The notes under the pieces: generated by a model
Databases searched by the model: none
What the model was told of the DNA's origin: nothing
The model's input: the letters and a program-made list of their open reading frames with translations, nothing else
Position numbers and translations under genes: made by a program
Shown here: positions 26,187-36,700 of the stretch, one piece after another
Position numbering within the stretch: position 1 is the stretch's first letter
Layout of the letters: the number at the start of each line of letters is the position of its first letter
Assembly (NCBI RefSeq): GCF_013128195.2
Contig: NZ_CP053452.2
Coordinates: 4,898,001 to 4,962,000 of the forward strand
DNA length: 64,000 nucleotides
Direction of reading: 5' to 3'
DNA from: Frigoriglobus tundricola
GTDB taxonomy: Bacteria; Planctomycetota; Planctomycetia; Gemmatales; Gemmataceae

Positions 26187-27023
26187 ATGTCCGTCTCCGG
26201 ATCGGCACCCGAAGGCGCGGCACCACCGCCGCGGTCCTCCCGTCTCGCGGCCGGCGTGGGCCTGATGGTGTTCCTCGGCTTGTCCGCGAGTGCCGGGCTC
26301 GTCCTCGCTCAGCCCGGCGATCGGCCGGCCCCGTCGGCGAAGGCTCCTGTCCCCGACGCCGTGCCCGCCGGCGGGCCCCCGACGGGCTTTTTTGCGGTCC
26401 ACTTTGCCGACCCGCCCGCCAAACAGCCCCCCGCCAAACCGAAGGCGCGCGACAAGTCCAAGGTCGTCCCGAAGCTCGTTGACGACCCGCTGCCGGAAAA
26501 GCCGCCGGAAGGGTGGCAGGAGTACGTCCAGGAGAAGTACAAGGCGTACTCGATCTGGCTGCCGAAGTCCGGACGAAAGTTGTTCCAGAAGGACGGCGTC
26601 CTGGATGTGGACACCATGAAGGTGGGGTACGTCGTCCTGCGGTGCGAGATCGACGACGACGTCACGCTCAACGTCCAGCGGTTGATCATCCCGTTGAAGA
26701 AGGGCGAAACGCTCGACGCCGTGACAATGATCGAGACGTTCCGCGACGTCCACCTGGAGGAGTTCGAGGGCACCGTCACCAAAGAGTACGACCTCATGCT
26801 GGGCCGCATGCCGGGTAAGGAGTACCGGGTCGATCTCAAGGGCGGCGAGAAGAGCCGGGTCCGGATCTACCAGATCGATCGAGCCGTCTGGCGGCTCTGG
26901 GTCACCGGGACCAAGGAGCAGGTCGAGGGCGATACGGCCAAGCTGATCTTCGCCTCCTTCAAGAACCAGTTGTTGATCAACGAAGCGCTCAAGAAAAAGG
27001 ACCCGCCGGCGAAGAAGCCGTGA
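26187..27023 (+). CDS. Membrane-anchored/exported hypothetical protein
   Basis: 278 residues. A Pro-rich head is followed by a TM helix (LAAGVGLMVFLGLSASAGLVLA, about 20-41), a Pro/Lys linker, and a soluble domain (about 105-270) with WQEYVQEKYKAYSIWLPKSGRK, ETFRDVHLEEFEGTVTKEYD and KEYRVDLKGGEKSRVRIYQIDRAVWRLWVTG. The end is Lys/Pro-rich. The soluble part resembles small planctomycete-specific domains that I cannot name. It faces the periplasm if the helix is a signal anchor. No operon partner is close. Confidence 0.75.
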   Translation: MSVSGSAPEGAAPPPRSSRLAAGVGLMVFLGLSASAGLVLAQPGDRPAPSAKAPVPDAVPAGGPPTGFFAVHFADPPAKQPPAKPKARDKSKVVPKLVDDPLPEKPPEGWQEYVQEKYKAYSIWLPKSGRKLFQKDGVLDVDTMKVGYVVLRCEIDDDVTLNVQRLIIPLKKGETLDAVTMIETFRDVHLEEFEGTVTKEYDLMLGRMPGKEYRVDLKGGEKSRVRIYQIDRAVWRLWVTGTKEQVEGDTAKLIFASFKNQLLINEALKKKDPPAKKP

Positions 27024-27292
27024 GGACGTGTTCGCGGACGCTCCTCTGGCGCCGCGGGCGAGTTGAGCGCTGACGGTGGGCGGTTGCACGCGCGTGACAG
27101 AAGCACACGGGTCGGCTCGGTGTCCCGCGAAGGACCGACCCGACGCGGTCGTCACCCGCCGGTGGGTCGTACGCGTTCAAGAGCCTACTGATCTCACGCG
27201 ATCAGCGGGCCAAAACTGTTCCGGCCAGAACAACACCTGTCTCCGACCGGATACCGTTCGCTCACTGTCGGAAAGAGATCACTACCCGCGTC

Positions 27293-28348
27293 CTACTTTT
27301 CCAGCAGCTTCTTGAGCTGTTCCTCGTACTCTTTTCGGTCCGAGCCCTCGGCCGCGGCGACCGCCTTCCGCCCGTACTCGCCGGCCCGGGTCGTGTCCCC
27401 AAGGAAAGCGTACGCCTCGGCCACGTTAAACAGGGACTCCGGATCGCGGTCGCCCTCGACCTTCAGCACCGCCTGCGCCGCCTTCAGTACGAGGTCGGGG
27501 TGCTTCTTGTCCGGGTTCGTCAGTGGAAACGACCAACACAACTGAACGCAGTTGAGGAGGACGGTGTTCTTCGTATCGGTCCCGGACCGGATCAGTTCCG
27601 CGGTGAACGCTCGTGCTTCGTCGTACTTCTTGCCCTGCATCAGGAACTGGAGTTTCTTGAACTGGTAGTAGTACCCGGCCGTCAGTTTCGGGTGATCGGC
27701 CTCGAAGGCCGCGTACTCTTTGAGGGCCGCAGCCGGATCGGTCGCGATTTTCACCATGATCGAGCCGAACCGAGCGCACTCCTTGCGCACGGCATCGATG
27801 TCCGGTTGCCCCCGCCAGGTCCCGGCCATCACCTTCGGGATGACCAGGTCCAACTCCAATGAAGTGCCCATGAACTCGACCTTCCCGGTCGGGCCGACGA
27901 CGAAGGCGGTCGGGATGCCCGCGAGTCCGGCGGCCGTAATGTAAGCGTCATACGTGGCACGCTCTTCGCAGAACGCGAAAGTGTGGGCGTACCGCTTACC
28001 CCGCTTGTTGAGGAACGATTCGACCGCCGCCGAGTTCTTCTCGTCTTTAACCGTGACGCTCACCACGGTCAGTCCTTTGTCCTTGTACTCGGCCTGGAGC
28101 GCAGTCAGTTGCGGCATCACACCGAGGCAGGGGCCGCACCAGGTCGCCCAGAACTCGACCACGTACACTTTGCCCGGCTCGAACGCCTTGACCTCGGTCC
28201 CGGTCAGCCACTTGCTGACGCGGAGAGGCGGGGCCGGGTCGCCGATGTGAAGGGTCGGTTTCTTCGGGGCCGGCTTCTCCGGCGGTTCACCACGGACCGC
28301 TGGGGGTGTGAGCGCGAAGACAACGGTCAGGGCGGATAACAAGCGCAT
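27293..28348 (-). CDS. Exported TlpA-like thioredoxin with C-terminal TPR-like helices
   Basis: A signal peptide (MRLLSALTVVFALTPPAVRG) precedes a TlpA/ResA-like domain (about 30-185) with the redox motif CGPC in VEFWATWCGPCLGVMPQL and the cis-proline region GLAGIPTAFVVGPTGK. The last ~130 residues are helical pairs (DPESLFNVAEAYAFLGDTTRAGEYGRKA) typical of TPRs. It probably reduces or oxidises thiols of envelope proteins. The following minus-strand region holds only an IS66 relic upstream. Confidence 0.88.
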   Translation of the reverse strand: MRLLSALTVVFALTPPAVRGEPPEKPAPKKPTLHIGDPAPPLRVSKWLTGTEVKAFEPGKVYVVEFWATWCGPCLGVMPQLTALQAEYKDKGLTVVSVTVKDEKNSAAVESFLNKRGKRYAHTFAFCEERATYDAYITAAGLAGIPTAFVVGPTGKVEFMGTSLELDLVIPKVMAGTWRGQPDIDAVRKECARFGSIMVKIATDPAAALKEYAAFEADHPKLTAGYYYQFKKLQFLMQGKKYDEARAFTAELIRSGTDTKNTVLLNCVQLCWSFPLTNPDKKHPDLVLKAAQAVLKVEGDRDPESLFNVAEAYAFLGDTTRAGEYGRKAVAAAEGSDRKEYEEQLKKLLEK

Positions 28349-28568
28349 AGCAGCTTCTCTAGGGGCGGGCGGATCGAAGACCGCACGGATCGGCCGGAAG
28401 CCCGATCGTGGGGCCGATCAAAATGTAGTGCATGGCAGCCGGGCCTATCGGCCCGAGTCATTTTTGTTACGCTCCGGTGAATCGCATCGTGGTTCGGCTG
28501 AGCGCGGAACGAAGTGCGGCCGACGGATCGAGGATCAGCCGACTCGGTGTGAGTCGGTCCGTCGAGGT

Positions 28569-28730
28569 TTATCCGGCGGTCCGGTCCGGGGTCGTGTGGT
28601 CCCGAACTCGGTCCCACCGCGAGCGATCCGGGGGCCAGTCGAGTAGCTGTTGGGTCGTCCGCTTCTCGCGCAACGCGAACAACTCCGGCAGGGCACCCCG
28701 CAGGCACGCGAACGGGTCGAAGCGGGCAGA
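28569..28730 (-). pseudogene. C-terminal scrap of an IS66-type TnpC transposase
   Basis: On the minus strand one frame reads DPFACLRGALPELFALREK, then TTQQLLDWPPDRSRWDRVRDH and ends TAG-stop at 28569. This matches the end of IS66 TnpC proteins (compare AYLREVLPALHALGEKPTAD at 48.6 kb in this window). No start, zinc finger or catalytic region is attached. The rest of 28349-28907 shows no gene. Confidence 0.6.
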
Positions 28731-28907
28731 ATCAGACGGTCCGGACGCAACGGCATCTGTTCGGGAAGGAAACGAATGCCGCCCGCGAGAATTCGCGCCT
28801 CAATCGCGTGACCTGTTGAGCGCGCCCGCCCGTGTCGCTGGCGGCGGACCCCGAGATCGTCTTTTACCTCTGCGCGGTGGAGCAGTGTACACGGAACCCC
28901 GCCGTTG

Positions 28908-29321
28908 TCACGACGGCGGCGCTTCCGCGTGTTGAGAACGGCTCTGCTCAGTGGGCACAACCGGTTCCGGATTATTCACCCACTTCAAAATTTCGGCGGT
29001 GCAATCGGCGCCACCGGTCGCGTTGACCCAGAACGCCCAGGCCGTCCAGATCAAGCCCCACGGAACGCCCCACGGTCCGAGCAGGAACGAGAGAAGGGTG
29101 TATCGAAAACCCCTTAAATATCGCTCTTGCCACGAGTGGGTGAGGTAGACGTCTGATTGTCGTCGGATTGTGACGAACAGCAGTGAGAAGCAGAACTCGA
29201 AGCGCACGCACCGGGCGCCGGCCGCGATGCGGGTGCGCAGTTCCTCGTCAAACAAGGGGCGCGAACCACGAATACGAAGTAGTTCCCGTGCAGACGCGAG
29301 ATTCTGGTCTAGAGTTTGCAT
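28908..29321 (-). CDS. Conserved hypothetical membrane protein
   Basis: 137 residues from ATG 29321. After ~30 soluble residues come CVRFEFCFSLLFVTIRRQSDVYL and a hydrophobic pair, RGFRYTLLSFLLGPWGVPWGLIWTAWAFWVNATGG, with Gly/Trp-rich turns. I recall similar small proteins in several phyla, with this FEFC...LGxWGxPWG pattern, but know no function. A charged tail follows. The gene is divergent from the BON-domain gene, and their promoters share 29322-29429. Confidence 0.7.
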   Translation of the reverse strand: MQTLDQNLASARELLRIRGSRPLFDEELRTRIAAGARCVRFEFCFSLLFVTIRRQSDVYLTHSWQERYLRGFRYTLLSFLLGPWGVPWGLIWTAWAFWVNATGGADCTAEILKWVNNPEPVVPTEQSRSQHAEAPPS

Positions 29322-29429
29322 TCAATGGAAAGAAAAACTACGTTTCCGTCGTTTTGGTCACGCGGACGACTGTGAACCGGGCAGAGCTTGCTCAGCACAC
29401 AGGCACACCACACAGGAACACAGAGTTCA

Positions 29430-29651
29430 ATGAGTGCGAACCCCATGCAGTTGACCGAAGTCGTTACCCAGCGTGTGGCCGACCGCACGGGCCGCCGGGT
29501 GAAGAACCTCGTTGTGGAAGTCGCGAACACCGGGGAGAGCGTCGTTCTCCGCGGTCGGGCCAACAGCTTCCACGTCAAGCAACTCGCTCAGCAGGGCGCC
29601 CGCGAGGCGCTCCCGCACGCGCTCCTCGAGAACGCCATCGTCGTCGACTGA
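29430..29651 (+). CDS. Small BON-domain-like protein
   Basis: 73 residues. The pattern VTQRVADRTGRRVKNLVVEVANTGESVVLRGRANSFHVKQLAQQGAREAL is that of one BON domain (helix, then strands with a central VVLRGRA turn). BON domains bind membranes or partner proteins. ATG 29430 is chosen over an upstream in-frame codon because the family begins near here. There is no signal peptide, so cytosolic placement is likely. Confidence 0.75.
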   Translation: MSANPMQLTEVVTQRVADRTGRRVKNLVVEVANTGESVVLRGRANSFHVKQLAQQGAREALPHALLENAIVVD

Positions 29652-29746
29652 CCCGGTTGCGTGCTTGACACAGTGTGTCACGCTCGCTCGTTCAGTGCCC
29701 ACGTTTGTGCCATTCTGTCCGCGGGCGAGTCCACTCGCCTGCTGGC

Positions 29747-30121
29747 TCATTTCGGCCGTTCGGCCTCGTACACACACGTTACCGTCGTCGTAATGCCGCC
29801 CCGCGGCGTCCACACCGAGACGACCTTGCACCGCACCGGCTGGCTCGCGGCCACAAAGTCGTCCAACAGCCGGTTCGTCACCTGTTCGTAAAAGATGCCC
29901 TGGTTGCGGAACCGCTGCAGGTACAACTTCAGGGACTTCAGCTCCACACACGCCGCGGCCGGGGTGTAGGTGTACGTGATCGTGCCGAAGTCCGGCTGAC
30001 CCGTTTTCGGGCACACGCTGGTGAACTCCGGGCAAACGATTTCGATATCGAACTCGCGCCCCGGCCGCGGGTTCGGGAACGTCTCCAGTTGCTCGACGGA
30101 CGGGGTCTCGGTCGGTTCCAT
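29747..30121 (-). CDS. queF: NADPH-dependent 7-cyano-7-deazaguanine (preQ0) reductase
   Basis: 124 residues, the usual size for the one-domain QueF. The catalytic cysteine lies in [19 protein letters not shown], and the substrate-binding motif is [21 protein letters not shown]. QueF reduces preQ0 to preQ1 on the queuosine pathway. I start at ATG 30121 ([21 protein letters not shown]), where homologues begin; the frame is open 17 codons further. No other queuosine gene lies nearby. Confidence 0.95.
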   Translation of the reverse strand: MEPTETPSVEQLETFPNPRPGREFDIEIVCPEFTSVCPKTGQPDFGTITYTYTPAAACVELKSLKLYLQRFRNQGIFYEQVTNRLLDDFVAASQPVRCKVVSVWTPRGGITTTVTCVYEAERPK

Positions 30122-30315
30122 TTCGGCACATCTCGTGGTGGGCGTCTGAGTCTTGATAGCTACATCTGGCACACTCTTGTAGGGTGGGGCCGGGCTTTGC
30201 CCCGCACCCGGGCTGCGAACTGAGGCGGCCTTCCGTGGTGCGCTCCTGGGACCGGGGCACCGGAAGTTTCGATCGACACCTCAATGCGGGGGCCTACCGT
30301 GCCGCGTGATCGGGT

Positions 30316-30496
30316 CCGGCTCACGGCCACCGCTCGGGCGAGCGGCCGGCGTGAGCCGGGTGGTGCGGTCGGGACGTAGCTGTCACGTTCGGCCTTCTGG
30401 GACCGCGGCCGCCCCGGGCGCACGGCGTTGAGTGCCCCGGAGCTCGACGATCGAACGCGGAGCGACAGGAAGGGGCAACGAGCGGCCGCGGTCCCA
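30316..30496. repeat. Two nested hairpins in the queF upstream gap
   Basis: CCGGCTCACG (30316-30325) pairs with CGTGAGCCGG (30350-30359). Further on, TGGGACCGCGGCCGC (30398-30412) pairs with 30482-30496. The gap 30122-30549 also lies downstream of the large minus-strand gene that stops at 30550. The hairpins may end that transcript; no U-tract is present. No gene is recognised in the gap. Confidence 0.55.
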
Positions 30497-30549
30497 GGGA
30501 CGAAGCCCGCCCGGTTTCGTCCGGCCCACGCCGGCCGTTCGCCCCCTGG

Positions 30550-33500
30550 CTACGGGCGCACCCCGCCGGCCGGCTGCACGATCGGTGCGGGCACGCGCGG
30601 AGCGGCGGGCGCCCCGCGCGGGGCCGGCGGCCCGTAGCCGGCCGCATCCTTGCCCGCGGCCGGCTGTAGGGGTTCAATGCGCAGGTCGTCGAAGTACGCG
30701 ATCCCGACGCCGGTGAGTGCGACCGTGAGCGACACCTGTCCGGTCGCGGGCACCCGGCGGTACAGGTGGAACTGCTTCCACTTGTTGTCGGTCTGCATCT
30801 GCCGCGCGCCGAGCTGTTCGCCGCCGATGTCGTCGTAGAACAGCACGCCGTCGGCCGTGAGCCGGACCTCGCCCGCGATCTTCATCCACCCGCTCACGCA
30901 GACCAGCGTTCCCGGCGGCAGCCGCACCGGCGCGCTCTCCACCGCGAGGAACGTGCGCTCCAGCGGGTGCGTGCTCTTCTCGATGGGCTTGCCGTCCCTG
31001 CCCACCTCGCCGCTCTGTTTCACCTCCAGCTTGAGGACCCCGCGGCCGAGTTCCGGGGCCGGCGGCACGTACCCGTCGCTGGGCAGCGGGATGGGGCGGC
31101 TCGGGGCGAACAGCTTCGGGTCCTTCGGCTTCTGCTTCTGGACCGGGACGTCGGCCAGGAACTCGGAGCTGACGACGCCGGCCGCCACCTTCACGCGGTC
31201 GATCGTGCCGTACCGCGCGCCCCAGCCGGGGACCGCGTCGATCGGGAACCCCTCCTTGGGGATGACGACGCCCGCGTCCGGCTCGAACGCGCCGTTGGGG
31301 AGCGCGTTCGCCCCCGGCCGGCACGCCTGGATCTCGCGGAACAGCTCCCAGTGCTTCGGCAGGCTGAAGTAGCTCACGGCGTACGGGCTGGCGCTGGGCA
31401 CGTCCAGGGTCGCGGTGGCCATGTTGAAGTGGTCGCGCATCACCACCCGCAGCGGCCGCAGGGCGCGGAGCGCGTCGGCGAACGCCTTGTCGTAGAGCTC
31501 GGCGGCGAAGTTCTGCCGCGCGCTCTCGTGGGACTTCACGGCCTGCTGGAACAGGCTCTCCGAACCGCGCACCGTCACGCCCATCGCGGCGAGCTTCGCG
31601 TGGACCGCGTACGTCTTGTCGTACTCCTCCGCGGCGAGGTCCATCGCCCACCGCGCCGCCACCCGGCCGTACTTGCGGGCGTAGTCCTGCCACCACACCA
31701 CCAGCCCGTTCTGGGTCTGGTCGTTGGTGAACACGATCGGGGTGACGAGGTCGAACTCCGGAATGGTGAGTTCGGTCCCGCCGGCCTTCTTGATTGCCGA
31801 GTTGCGCAGGCACTCGACCCCGGCCGGGGTGACGCGCCACGGGTCGGCCCCGTCCTCGATCAGGGGCACGGTGATTTTGAGCGACCCGATCGCCCCCTGG
31901 TCCGGCACGTACTGGCTCCCCTTGCCCAGCCAGATCGGCAGCAGCACCGTCCCGAGGCCGGTCCGGATGAGCGCGGCCTTCACGTTCGGGTCGCTCGTGT
32001 CCAGCCACTGCGTGCGCTGGCGGCCGGCGGCCATCATCACCGGGCCGAGCATCTCCAGTTCCGCGTTCAGGATCGCCATGCCCTGCAAGCGGTCGCGGCC
32101 GTGGTGGCTGTCCGCGAGGGACCGGTCGGACCAGAAGCCGAGGCCGCGGCACCCGCACGCGACGCCGATGTAGGCGAGAAGCCGCACCTGCTCCGGGTGC
32201 GGGCCGATCGGGTCCGCGAACGCGTCCCCCTCCTTCTGCCCGAGGACGGTCGTCAGGTACCAGGCGGGCAGGTGGTTCTGCACCCACGTCCAGAACACGG
32301 CGCGGTTGGAGACGAGCGCGTTGCGCTGGGACAACCAGTCGCGGTAGCGGACGAGTTCCAGGCTCGTGAACAGCGGCCAGCGGTGGGCGCCGACGACGTC
32401 GAGGAACGCCGAGTACCCCTGGAACCCGTCCCACACGTCGGCCCCGGTCGGGCGCTGCGGGTCGAACTCGCGGATCAGGTTCTTGGTGCGCTCGACCGCG
32501 CCCTCCTGGTCGGCGGTGCGCCCGCCGCCCAGGTCCCAGAACAGCACGTCGGTCCCGGAGAACTTGCGGTGGTAGGCGCCCAGCGCGTCGCGCGCCGCCC
32601 GGACCGCGGTCACGTCGGTGACCGACGGCGGCGGCGCGAGCGGCGCGGCCGGCACGATCAGCCACCCCTCGCGGTTGGCCTCGTCGAGGACGTTCTGCGG
32701 CACGTCGGACGGGACCCACAGCGCGTCGAACCCGGCCTGGCGCAGCACGTACAGGGGCGTGCCGGTGTGCCGCACCGCGCGGAAGAAGAAGCCCCGCTCC
32801 CGGCCGTCCTTCAGCCCGTCCTTTCCTTCCACGATCAGCTGCCCGCCGCGCTGGGTCGAGAGGCGCCCGCGCGGCGCGGCCCCCACTTCGCCCGCCGGGC
32901 GCGCGCCCACGGGCACGCCCGGCGCACCGGGCTTACCCTCTTCGGGCGGCTTCACCGGCCCGACGTCGAGGTCGTCGATCCAGACGTCCGCGGTGCCCGG
33001 TCCGGTGTACAGGTTCAGCACCAACTGGTCGACGTACGCGCCGCTGCTGTTCACCGCCCGCCCGATCTTCGTCTGGAGCACCGGCAGGAGCTTGCCGACC
33101 AGCGCCGGGGCGTCGTTGAGCGTGAGCTTCTCCCAGTTCCGCGCCTTATAGGTGTCGCCGACGATCAGAGCGGTGAGCGGCGTTTCCGGGCGGGCCGGGT
33201 CCGGCTCCTTGGGGAACACGACCCGGGCGCGCAGCTGGACGCCCGGCTTCGTCGCCTTGACCCACACGCCCGCGGAGAACGCGGCGGTGACCGGCGCCGG
33301 CGGCGTGTCGTAGTGGTAGTAGATGAACGCCGAATCGCCGGTCGCGGCGTCGGCGGTCAGCTTGAGGTGCTCGCTCGTGGGCTGGCTCTTGAACGACTGG
33401 GTCGAAATGTCGTGTTCCTTCTCCTCCACCTTCACGTTCGCGTCGCCGCGGACCAGCACCGTGTTCTTGCCGCCGAACCCGTACCGGTGGACCTGCTCGG

Positions 33501-33585
33501 CCCGGGCCGGCACGAGCGCGAACGCGGTCGCGAGGGCGACCAGTACGGCCAGCATGAGCGAGTGTGCGAGCGTCGGCTTGGGCAT
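30550..33585 (-). CDS. Large exported protein with glycosidase-like barrel and carbohydrate-binding-like domains
   Basis: 1011 residues from ATG 33585 (MPKPTLAHSLMLAVLVALATAFALVPARAE, a signal peptide). The first ~220 residues form a jelly-roll-like domain ending in ADVWIDDLDVGPV. The middle (about 270-560) resembles a glycoside-hydrolase-type TIM barrel (GTPLYVLRQAGFDALWVPSD, DVLFWDLGGG, TGADVWDGFQGYSAFLDVVGAHRWPLF). The last ~250 residues are again CBM-like and end in IAYFDDLRIEPL. I cannot point to a convincing catalytic pair, so it may be non-enzymatic. The open upstream frame is not part of the protein, because the signal peptide starts at MPKP. Confidence 0.8.
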   Translation of the reverse strand: MPKPTLAHSLMLAVLVALATAFALVPARAEQVHRYGFGGKNTVLVRGDANVKVEEKEHDISTQSFKSQPTSEHLKLTADAATGDSAFIYYHYDTPPAPVTAAFSAGVWVKATKPGVQLRARVVFPKEPDPARPETPLTALIVGDTYKARNWEKLTLNDAPALVGKLLPVLQTKIGRAVNSSGAYVDQLVLNLYTGPGTADVWIDDLDVGPVKPPEEGKPGAPGVPVGARPAGEVGAAPRGRLSTQRGGQLIVEGKDGLKDGRERGFFFRAVRHTGTPLYVLRQAGFDALWVPSDVPQNVLDEANREGWLIVPAAPLAPPPSVTDVTAVRAARDALGAYHRKFSGTDVLFWDLGGGRTADQEGAVERTKNLIREFDPQRPTGADVWDGFQGYSAFLDVVGAHRWPLFTSLELVRYRDWLSQRNALVSNRAVFWTWVQNHLPAWYLTTVLGQKEGDAFADPIGPHPEQVRLLAYIGVACGCRGLGFWSDRSLADSHHGRDRLQGMAILNAELEMLGPVMMAAGRQRTQWLDTSDPNVKAALIRTGLGTVLLPIWLGKGSQYVPDQGAIGSLKITVPLIEDGADPWRVTPAGVECLRNSAIKKAGGTELTIPEFDLVTPIVFTNDQTQNGLVVWWQDYARKYGRVAARWAMDLAAEEYDKTYAVHAKLAAMGVTVRGSESLFQQAVKSHESARQNFAAELYDKAFADALRALRPLRVVMRDHFNMATATLDVPSASPYAVSYFSLPKHWELFREIQACRPGANALPNGAFEPDAGVVIPKEGFPIDAVPGWGARYGTIDRVKVAAGVVSSEFLADVPVQKQKPKDPKLFAPSRPIPLPSDGYVPPAPELGRGVLKLEVKQSGEVGRDGKPIEKSTHPLERTFLAVESAPVRLPPGTLVCVSGWMKIAGEVRLTADGVLFYDDIGGEQLGARQMQTDNKWKQFHLYRRVPATGQVSLTVALTGVGIAYFDDLRIEPLQPAAGKDAAGYGPPAPRGAPAAPRVPAPIVQPAGGVRP

Positions 33586-33714
33586 CGGGGGTCGGCTCCT
33601 TTGACCATGCAGAACGGAACGGCCTGCTATACCCCGTCCCGAGTTCGAGAAGAAGCCCAACCGGCGCGAAGGTGCGGGGCCTTAGGGGGAGTGGGAACAT
33701 GGGGGCAAACGCGC

Positions 33715-33756
33715 GGGGGGCGTGGGCGTCCGGTTGCCCGGACGCCCACGCCCCCC
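33715..33756. terminator. Perfect 19-bp hairpin after the coiled-coil gene
   Basis: Bases 33715-33733 pair exactly with 33738-33756 around a 4-nt loop. It lies 26 nt downstream of the stop of the 1656-residue minus-strand gene and before the next minus-strand gene. It is a likely transcript end. Confidence 0.65.
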
Positions 33757-33782
33757 GTTTGATTCGCGCCAGGCCCGTGGCG

Positions 33783-36700
33783 TCAGGGCCGCGCGCGGTC
33801 GAGTGCGTCGCGGACCGTGCCCTGGATGGGTGCGAGGGCCGCGCTCACCACGCGGGCGGGCACGGGCGACACCTTCTCCCGCTCCGCGCCCTGGCTGAAG
33901 TCCTTCTCGGCCTGTTTGGTGTCGCCCCGCACCCAGCGGGCGGCCCCGAGGTAGTACCACGCGACCGGGTCGGCCGGGTCGTTCTTCGCGGCATCGGCCA
34001 GTGCCGCCGCGGCTTCGTCGTACCGGCCCGCCTTGTACGCCAGGATGCCCGTATCGAGGGCCTTGGTCGCGGTCTTCGCGTCCACCGGCGGGATCACCAC
34101 CGGCTGCCGGTACGGCGCGAGCGGGTCGTCCACCGCCTCCAGGCCGGCGTCGGCCGCCTTCGCCCATGCTTTGCCCTTGGCCGCTTCATACGCGGCGCCC
34201 CGTCGGGCCGTCTGGAACGCGTCCTTCGCGCCCGACAGGTTGCCCTTGAGGAGCAGCGCCACGCCGGTCACGGTATAAGCCTTGGCGGCGTCCTCGGACC
34301 CCGGTGCCGCGCTCTCACGGGCCTTGACCGCGGCCGCGAGCGCCGGATCGGCATCGGACGGCCGCCGCAGGTCGGTCAGCGTCGGCAGCCAGAGGTCCAT
34401 CGCCTGTGCCGGGGTGACCGCGTTCGCCAGTTGCTTTTGGAAACTGGCGTCCTTGTCCGCCGCCGCCTTCTTCTCGGCCGCGGTCCGGGCCTGCTCCGCC
34501 TTCAGCGCCGCTTCGCTCTCGTCCTTGAGCTTCTTGACCGCGGCGGCGTTGTCGTCGGTGAGCTTCTTCAGCGCGGCGGCGTGGGCGTCGGTGAGTTGCT
34601 TGGCGTCCGCCACGTACTTCTCGGTGAGCTTCTTTAGCTCGGCGGCGTTGTCGTCCTTGAGCTTCTTGACCGCGGCGGCGTTGTCGTCGGTGAGCTTTGC
34701 GACCGCGGCGGCGTGGGCGGTCTTGAGCTTGGCGGTATCGGCGGCCAGTTTGTCGGTCGCCGCCTTCGCCGCCGCTTCCGCCTTGGTGAGCCGGTCCGCG
34801 ATGTCGAGCAACTGCCCGGCGGCCAGCCCGCCGCCGCCGACCGCCATCATCGCGTTGGGGACGAGCGTCTTGAGGTCCGGGCCGGTGGCGCGGGCCGCGG
34901 CCGCCTTCACGCCGGCGACCACGTCCGCCGGTGCCCACTTCTCCGGTAACGTGACCGCGGGCTTGAGCGCGTCCGCGACGCCTTTGCCGAACTCCTCTGC
35001 GGACGCGACCTGCTCCTTCAGTTTCCGCGCCTGAGCTTCGAGACGATCGCGTTCCTCGGTCACTTCGACAATCTTCTTGTTGGCTGCCGCTTCATTGGCC
35101 TGGTACTGCTTCGTGCGGAGATCGGCCGCGTCTTTCAGTGCCTTCAAGTCCTTGTCCAGCTTGGCGGTGTCGGCCTTCGCGGCATCAAGATCCTTTTCGG
35201 CTTTGGCGAGCGCGTCCAGGGTCTTGGCGACGCCGTCTTTCTTGATCGCGGCGGCGACGGCGGGGTTGCCGTACAACTCGCCCCGCAGCTTCCAGTACGC
35301 GGTCAGTTCGTCGCAGCTCCGGGCGAACATCTGTTCGAGCGGGTCGGTGAGCGGGTTCAGGCCGCGGCCCGCCAGTGCCCGCGCCCGCGTGACGTGAGCC
35401 GCCTTGGCCTTGCCGATGAGGTCGATGGCCTCGGGGTACTTCCCGCCGGCGGCCTGATTGACGGCTTTCCAGTAGAAGAGCCCCGGTTCGGGGGCGTCCT
35501 CGGCCTTCGGTTCATCGGCCAGCAGGACGCTCAACGCGAGCAGAACGCGTTGTGCGTCCCCGGGGCCGAGTTTCGGCGCCGTTCGGAGCGACGTACCCCC
35601 GATCTTGTCCGCGGCGTCGAGGCGGTCAATGAGCGCCTCAAACACGGCGGCGTGCTTCGGGAACTTCGTCATCGCGTCGGTGAACACCTGGCGCGCTTTG
35701 GGAAGGTCGCCCGCCACCTCGTAGGAGACGCCGAGCTGCACGGCCGCTTGTACGGCCGTCTTCTCGCCGTCGGCCGTTTTTACGGCCTCGGTGTCGGCCA
35801 GAACGGCTTCGAGGTCGGTGCGGGCTTGCTTCAACTCGGCGTCATCGGCCGCAATGATTGCGGCATTCGCCTTGGCCGCCTCTTGCAATTTGGCGAACAG
35901 GCGCACGTACCCGGCCGCCGCCTTATCTTGAGTCGTGCTCGGTGCCGTTGCGTTCAGCAGTTCCAGTGCCTTGGCCGTGCCGCCCGTGTTGAACTCGACT
36001 TTCGGATCGGCGGGGGCCGGTCGGCCGGCGGGACCGCCCAGCCCGGGACGTGCGGGCATGCCGGGGCGAACCGGGCCGGGACCACCGGGCCCGGGTCCGC
36101 CGGGGGGGAAGGGGGCCTGCGTGACCTTCTCGGAATTCGGCACGAGACCGCTGAAGTACACGCCGGCCGATGCGCCGCCGACCAGCACCGCGCCGAGTAC
36201 GGCGCCAACAAGGAGGCCGCCGCCCTTCTTGGGCGATGGGGCCGACTTGCGCTTCGGCTGTTCGCCGGAATCGTCTGCCCCGCTCCCGGCCGGCTTCCCC
36301 CTTGTGATTTCGTCGCCGCCCTCGGCGCGAGCCGGTGCGGTGCGCTTCTTCTGGCTCCGCTCCTCGGGCTTGTCTTTCTCTTTGCGGTCTTTCGACTTCT
36401 TCGTCGGTGCGGCTTTGGCCTCCGCGACTTGTGCTTCGCTCACCGCGGAGCCCTCGCCGGAACTCGCGAGCCAGTCCACGGTCACGACCGGGCCGTCGGC
36501 GCCGTCGTCCTCGCCGATCCGGGCGACCGGGCGCTCGGTGCGTGTGGGGAGTTCCGATGAGTCGTCTTGCAGCGAACTCAGTAGGGCCGAGAGCGAAGCG
36601 TCCTTCTGGATGCCACGCGTGGCGTTCTCGTCGTCGGCGAGCCCCGCCGCGTCCCAATCGATGGCCCCGCCCTCCGCCGCGGCCGGCGGGGGTGCGACTT

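Noticed and set aside
30766..33762. A 998-codon open frame on the + strand
   Set aside because: It lies wholly antisense to the exported protein at 30550-33585, is extremely rich in Arg, Val and Gly, and shows no domain. It is the usual GC-driven shadow.
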